A DNA stretch of 8,508 bases from Bacteroidia bacterium. GTDB lineage: Bacteria; Bacteroidota; Bacteroidia; Bacteroidales; Azobacteroidaceae. The notes below the pieces were generated by a model that saw nothing but the letters and a program-made list of their open reading frames with translations, did not search any database and had not been told where the DNA came from. The stretch lies in the NCBI GenBank assembly GCA_025996695.1, contig BNTP01000091.1, positions 1 through 8,508 of the forward strand, in the 5' to 3' direction. Made by a program: the position numbers and the translations under genes. Positions 6,919 to 8,508 of the stretch are shown here, piece after piece (the first letter of the stretch is position 1; every line of letters begins with the position of its first letter).

Positions 6919-7266
6919 TTAAGCCTCCTGTTGTTTAGTTCCTTTTTTACTACGTCTCTTGTCTGCATATTCTGCGAAATCTTTATCCTGACGGAAAGTC
7001 AAGAATCGGATCACACGTTCGTCGCGACGATACTGGAGCTCCAGCGTTGCTACTGTTTCCGGTTTAGCTTTAAATTCAAGCAAAACATAAAATCCGGTGG
7101 ACTTTTTTTGGATGGGATACGCCAATTTGCGCAATCCCCACAATTCTTCGTTCACAATCTCAGCACCTTCGGCTGTGAGAATGCCCTTGAATTTGTCGAC
7201 CGCTTCCTTTGTCTGAGCTTCAGACAAAACGGGAGTCAAAATGAAAACGGTTTCATAATTGTTCAT
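6919..7266 (-). CDS. rpsF: 30S ribosomal protein bS6
   Basis: bS6 forms a heterodimer with bS18 on the platform of the 30S subunit. The 115-residue protein begins [16 protein letters not shown]. It contains [20 protein letters not shown] (41-60), the conserved basic strand, and [14 protein letters not shown] (79-92), which typifies the family. The C-terminal tail is charged and low in complexity ([13 protein letters not shown]). It is the first gene of the operon. Its start lacks a strong Shine-Dalgarno site (only an AGAGAAA stretch precedes it), unlike the two genes that follow. A promoter and a predicted leader hairpin lie upstream. Confidence 0.97.
   Translation of the reverse strand: MNNYETVFILTPVLSEAQTKEAVDKFKGILTAEGAEIVNEELWGLRKLAYPIQKKSTGFYVLLEFKAKPETVATLELQYRRDERVIRFLTFRQDKDFAEYADKRRSKKGTKQQEA
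6924..6929 (-). promoter_or_regulatory. Strong Shine-Dalgarno site of rpsR
   Basis: The minus strand shows AGGAGG with 8 bases to the rpsR ATG (6915-6913), an ideal spacing. It is embedded in the final codons of rpsF, just before the rpsF stop codon, so the two genes could be translationally coupled. Confidence 0.8.
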
Positions 7267-7295
7267 AAATTTCTCTAAATAAATTGTTTATAAAA

Positions 7296-7324
7296 GCGTA
7301 GAAGTTACACTTGCACCTCTCCGC
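7296..7324 (-). promoter_or_regulatory. Predicted RNA hairpin in the rpsF leader
   Basis: In the minus-strand transcript, GCGGAGAGGU (7324-7315) pairs with ACUUCUACGC (7305-7296) across a 9-base loop, GCAAGUGUA. Nine of ten positions pair, including one G-U, with a single G-A mismatch. It lies between the promoter and the rpsF start and could be the binding site for bS6:bS18 feedback control. The CCG-containing loop described for the known S6:S18 leader motif is not evident, so the role is inferred. Confidence 0.5.
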
Positions 7325-7339
7325 AACTAATTCAGGGCG

Positions 7340-7370
7340 CAAAGGTACAACTAATTATTGAATCATGCAA
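7340..7370 (-). promoter_or_regulatory. Promoter of the rpsF-rpsR-rplI operon
   Basis: On the minus strand, TTG (7370-7368), a 20-base spacer and TACCTTTG (7347-7340) form a Bacteroides-type promoter. Transcription should begin near 7332-7335, giving a leader of roughly 65-70 bases before rpsF that contains the predicted hairpin. Confidence 0.75.
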
Positions 7371-7391
7371 GGGTTCGTTTAATTATTTTAT

Positions 7392-7487
7392 TGTCTGAAC
7401 TGTGATTTGTGTGATTTTTATGATGGACTATGATTCTCGAAAAAATCATAGTCCATCATAAAAATCACACAAATCACAGTTCAGACA
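7392..7487. repeat. 44-bp perfect inverted repeat with internal 9-10 bp periodicity
   Basis: The left arm (7392-7435) and right arm (7444-7487) are exact reverse complements over 44 bases, separated by the 8-base loop CTCGAAAA. Inside each arm a TRTGATK heptamer recurs four times, starting at 7401, 7410, 7419 and 7429 in the left arm. The hairpin begins one base after the stop codon of the broken FISUMP gene and ends about 20 bases from the -33 box of the rpsF promoter. There is no T tract after either arm, so it is not a standard intrinsic terminator, though as RNA it would be extremely stable. From memory, similar GTGATTT/TATGATT palindromes recur in Bacteroidetes genomes; I could not check this. 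Confidence 0.9.
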
Positions 7488-7488
7488 G

Positions 7489-8160
7489 CTACAAACTACT
7501 CACGCACCTAATCGATTGGATGTAGCTGCTTCCCGGGGTACTGTTCAGTCCCATCACAGATGTGCTTCCATTCATGACGCCGAAGCCCCCTTCGGCTGTA
7601 CTACTCCACCAGCTGCCAGCGAAATCCCATTCATCCCAACCGCCCAATAGGTAGAGGCCGGCCAGAGCGGCACCACTGTTCCAATCGGCCTGCAAGATAG
7701 GAGTGGTGGTTCCTGTTTTCCCTAATCCCCCGGCAAGGGAAGCAAATGCACTTTGTAATGCCTCCCATTGCGTATTGTTAGGTACCGACCATTCTGCTCC
7801 AAGTGCTTTACACGCAGCTTCAGCTTCCGTTCCCCACGTGTAATAATAACCACGCTCTCCCGACGTTTTACCAGTGTAGGCAGTATACGTCGCGGGGCTT
7901 TCGGATATATTTTGCGTTGTCCAGCAAAGATCTTTTATACCTGTATTGTCATAATTCGCAGTCGTATAAGTTTTAATCAGGTCGCCGCAGGTTCATGGCG
8001 CAGGTCCGGTTTCCGGCACCTCTACCTCTGCAAGTGGGTTAAAATCTTGAACCTTAAACACAATCCGTGACAGGGCATGCTTGAAATTCAATTGCACGGT
8101 AGGATTGAGTGGGTTATAAGCTAAGTCTACACTTTTAGGGACGAAAAATAAATAATCTAT
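7489..8160 (-). pseudogene. Broken fimbrillin-like/FISUMP surface protein gene
   Basis: Read leftward in one frame, the N-terminal remnant has DYLFFVPKSVDLAYNP and TVQLNFKHALSRIVFKV (8086-8036), the latter typical of fimbrillin/Mfa-like domains of Bacteroidales surface lipoproteins. The frame meets a TGA at 7995-7993 after EVPETGPAP. It then continues open to a TAG at 7491-7489 with a FISUMP (Fibrobacter succinogenes major paralogous) domain: LCWTTQNI, GYYYTWGTEAEAACKALGAE, WSVPNNTQWEAL, AGSWWSSTAEGG and SIRCVSSL. The 5' end, with any signal peptide, is missing and is replaced by the end of an insertion sequence near 8155-8166. The GC-rich codon use differs from the RM segment. Intact, it would be a secreted or surface-anchored adhesin-like protein of unknown ligand. 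Two independent lesions make a pseudogene likely, although a sequencing error at the TGA is possible. Confidence 0.75.
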
Positions 8161-8508
8161 AAGGGTCAATTTAATTGCACGAAAATTTATAATTCCATTT
8201 AGGAAGATATTCACTGAAAATTACAGGCATATTTTTCATAAATTCTTCACTGACCTTTCTTCCTGTTTCGTACTGTTTTGTATTTATCATTGCTTTGACT
8301 GAAAAGCCTGGTTTTGTGGTCGTTTCTTCTGCTAATTCTTTGATTATATCATGATTATGAAATACAATTCCACTCCATTTTTTACTTATAAAACTGAAAG
8401 CCCTGTGTTCTATCGGATTCCATTTGGAACAGTATGGCGGATAATGTGCCACAACAATTTCCATTTGCAACTTTATTGCCAATTGCTTAAATTGCTCTTT
8501 TACAACAT
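8161..8508 (-). mobile_element. Partial ISAzo13-type insertion sequence, transposase 3' end
   Basis: The element's 3' end lies against the fimbrillin-like gene and its remainder runs off the right edge. The transposase stop codon sits within a candidate terminal sequence, AGGGTCAATTTAATTGCACG (8162-8181), which contains the palindrome CAATTTAATTG (8167-8177). The exact boundary is inferred from where the fimbrillin-like frame stops looking native. Neither the opposite end nor a target duplication can be seen. Confidence 0.65.
8171..8508 (-). CDS. ISAzo13-family transposase, C-terminal fragment
   Basis: This is the C-terminal 112 residues of a DDE-type transposase that would cut and join insertion sequence ends. 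The frame is open to the window edge, reading VVKEQFKQLAIKLQ before the recognisable core. Key motifs are VAHYPPYCSKWNPIEHRAFS, whose WNPIEH glutamate is probably the last catalytic acid, then KKWSGIVFHNHD, EETTTKPGFSVKA, YETGRKVSEEF and the terminal PKWNYKFSCN. This pattern (HYPP-SKWNPIEH ... TTT-G ... Y-TG-KV ... WNY) characterises ISAzo13/Rhodopirellula-type transposases. IS630 is a more distant alternative. The fragment ends with TAA inside the putative terminal repeat. The start lies outside the window, so intactness cannot be judged. Confidence 0.85.
   Translation of the reverse strand, partial: VVKEQFKQLAIKLQMEIVVAHYPPYCSKWNPIEHRAFSFISKKWSGIVFHNHDIIKELAEETTTKPGFSVKAMINTKQYETGRKVSEEFMKNMPVIFSEYLPKWNYKFSCN

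Noticed and set aside
6931..7278. 115-codon rightward open frame opposite rpsF
   Set aside because: It is the exact antisense shadow of the conserved bS6 gene and shows no recognisable motif, promoter or ribosome binding site.
7392..7487. Long inverted repeat as an ordinary intrinsic terminator
   Set aside because: No T tract follows either arm, and 44 perfect pairs is far longer than normal terminators.
7392..7487. CRISPR array
   Set aside because: The internal heptamers are only 9-10 bp apart with no room for spacers, and no cas genes are present.
7993..7995. In-frame TGA as evidence for a recoded genetic code (TGA read as an amino acid)
   Set aside because: The acyltransferase gene ends naturally at a TGA (363-365) after a plausible C-terminus, and the gene carrying the in-frame TGA is also truncated by an IS, so a nonsense change or error is simpler.
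7768..8070. 100-codon rightward open frame opposite the FISUMP gene
   Set aside because: The opposite strand encodes clear FISUMP and fimbrillin-like motifs; this frame is arginine- and serine-rich shadow sequence.
7993..8214. A separate small gene starting at the ATG at 8214
   Set aside because: That ATG and the following codons lie inside the IS end; only the part from about 8160 onward is native, and it continues in frame into the FISUMP segment past the TGA.

Overview
The window looks like a contig end from a member of the Bacteroidetes, most likely Bacteroidales. Four copies of the nonamer GTACCTTTG (a Bacteroides-type TAnnTTTG -7 box) sit upstream of genes. A folP-cdaA pair, an rpsF-rpsR-rplI operon and a fimbrillin/FISUMP-type surface protein also point to this group. 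Assignment below the phylum or order is inference.

Layout. Bases 1-202 are low-complexity homopolymer sequence that looks like poor base calling. Next come a leftward gene fragment with its promoter and a complete leftward FemAB/GNAT-type acetyltransferase (363-1286). A compact divergent promoter pair separates the latter from rightward folP (dihydropteroate synthase) and cdaA (membrane diadenylate cyclase). A separate promoter then drives an AT-rich restriction-modification segment: an 878-residue N6-adenine DNA methyltransferase and an overlapping small partner ORF that carries an apparent one-base frameshift. The convergent leftward operon rpsF-rpsR-rplI follows, with its own promoter, a leader hairpin, strong Shine-Dalgarno sites before rpsR and rplI, and an intrinsic terminator. 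To its right lies a 44-bp perfect inverted repeat built from a 9-10 bp periodic motif. Beyond that is a leftward fimbrillin-like/FISUMP gene broken twice, by an in-frame TGA and by loss of its 5' end at an insertion sequence. The 3' end of an ISAzo13-type transposase runs off the right edge.

How it works together. The core parts are folate synthesis, c-di-AMP signalling and ribosome assembly. The accessory parts are the modification methyltransferase with its damaged partner and the decayed surface protein beside an IS. No unmistakably new system is evident. The points most worth attention are the methyltransferase with its unrecognised N-terminal region and partner, the periodic long inverted repeat, the exceptional Shine-Dalgarno sites in the bS6-bS18-bL9 operon, and the interlocked divergent promoters.
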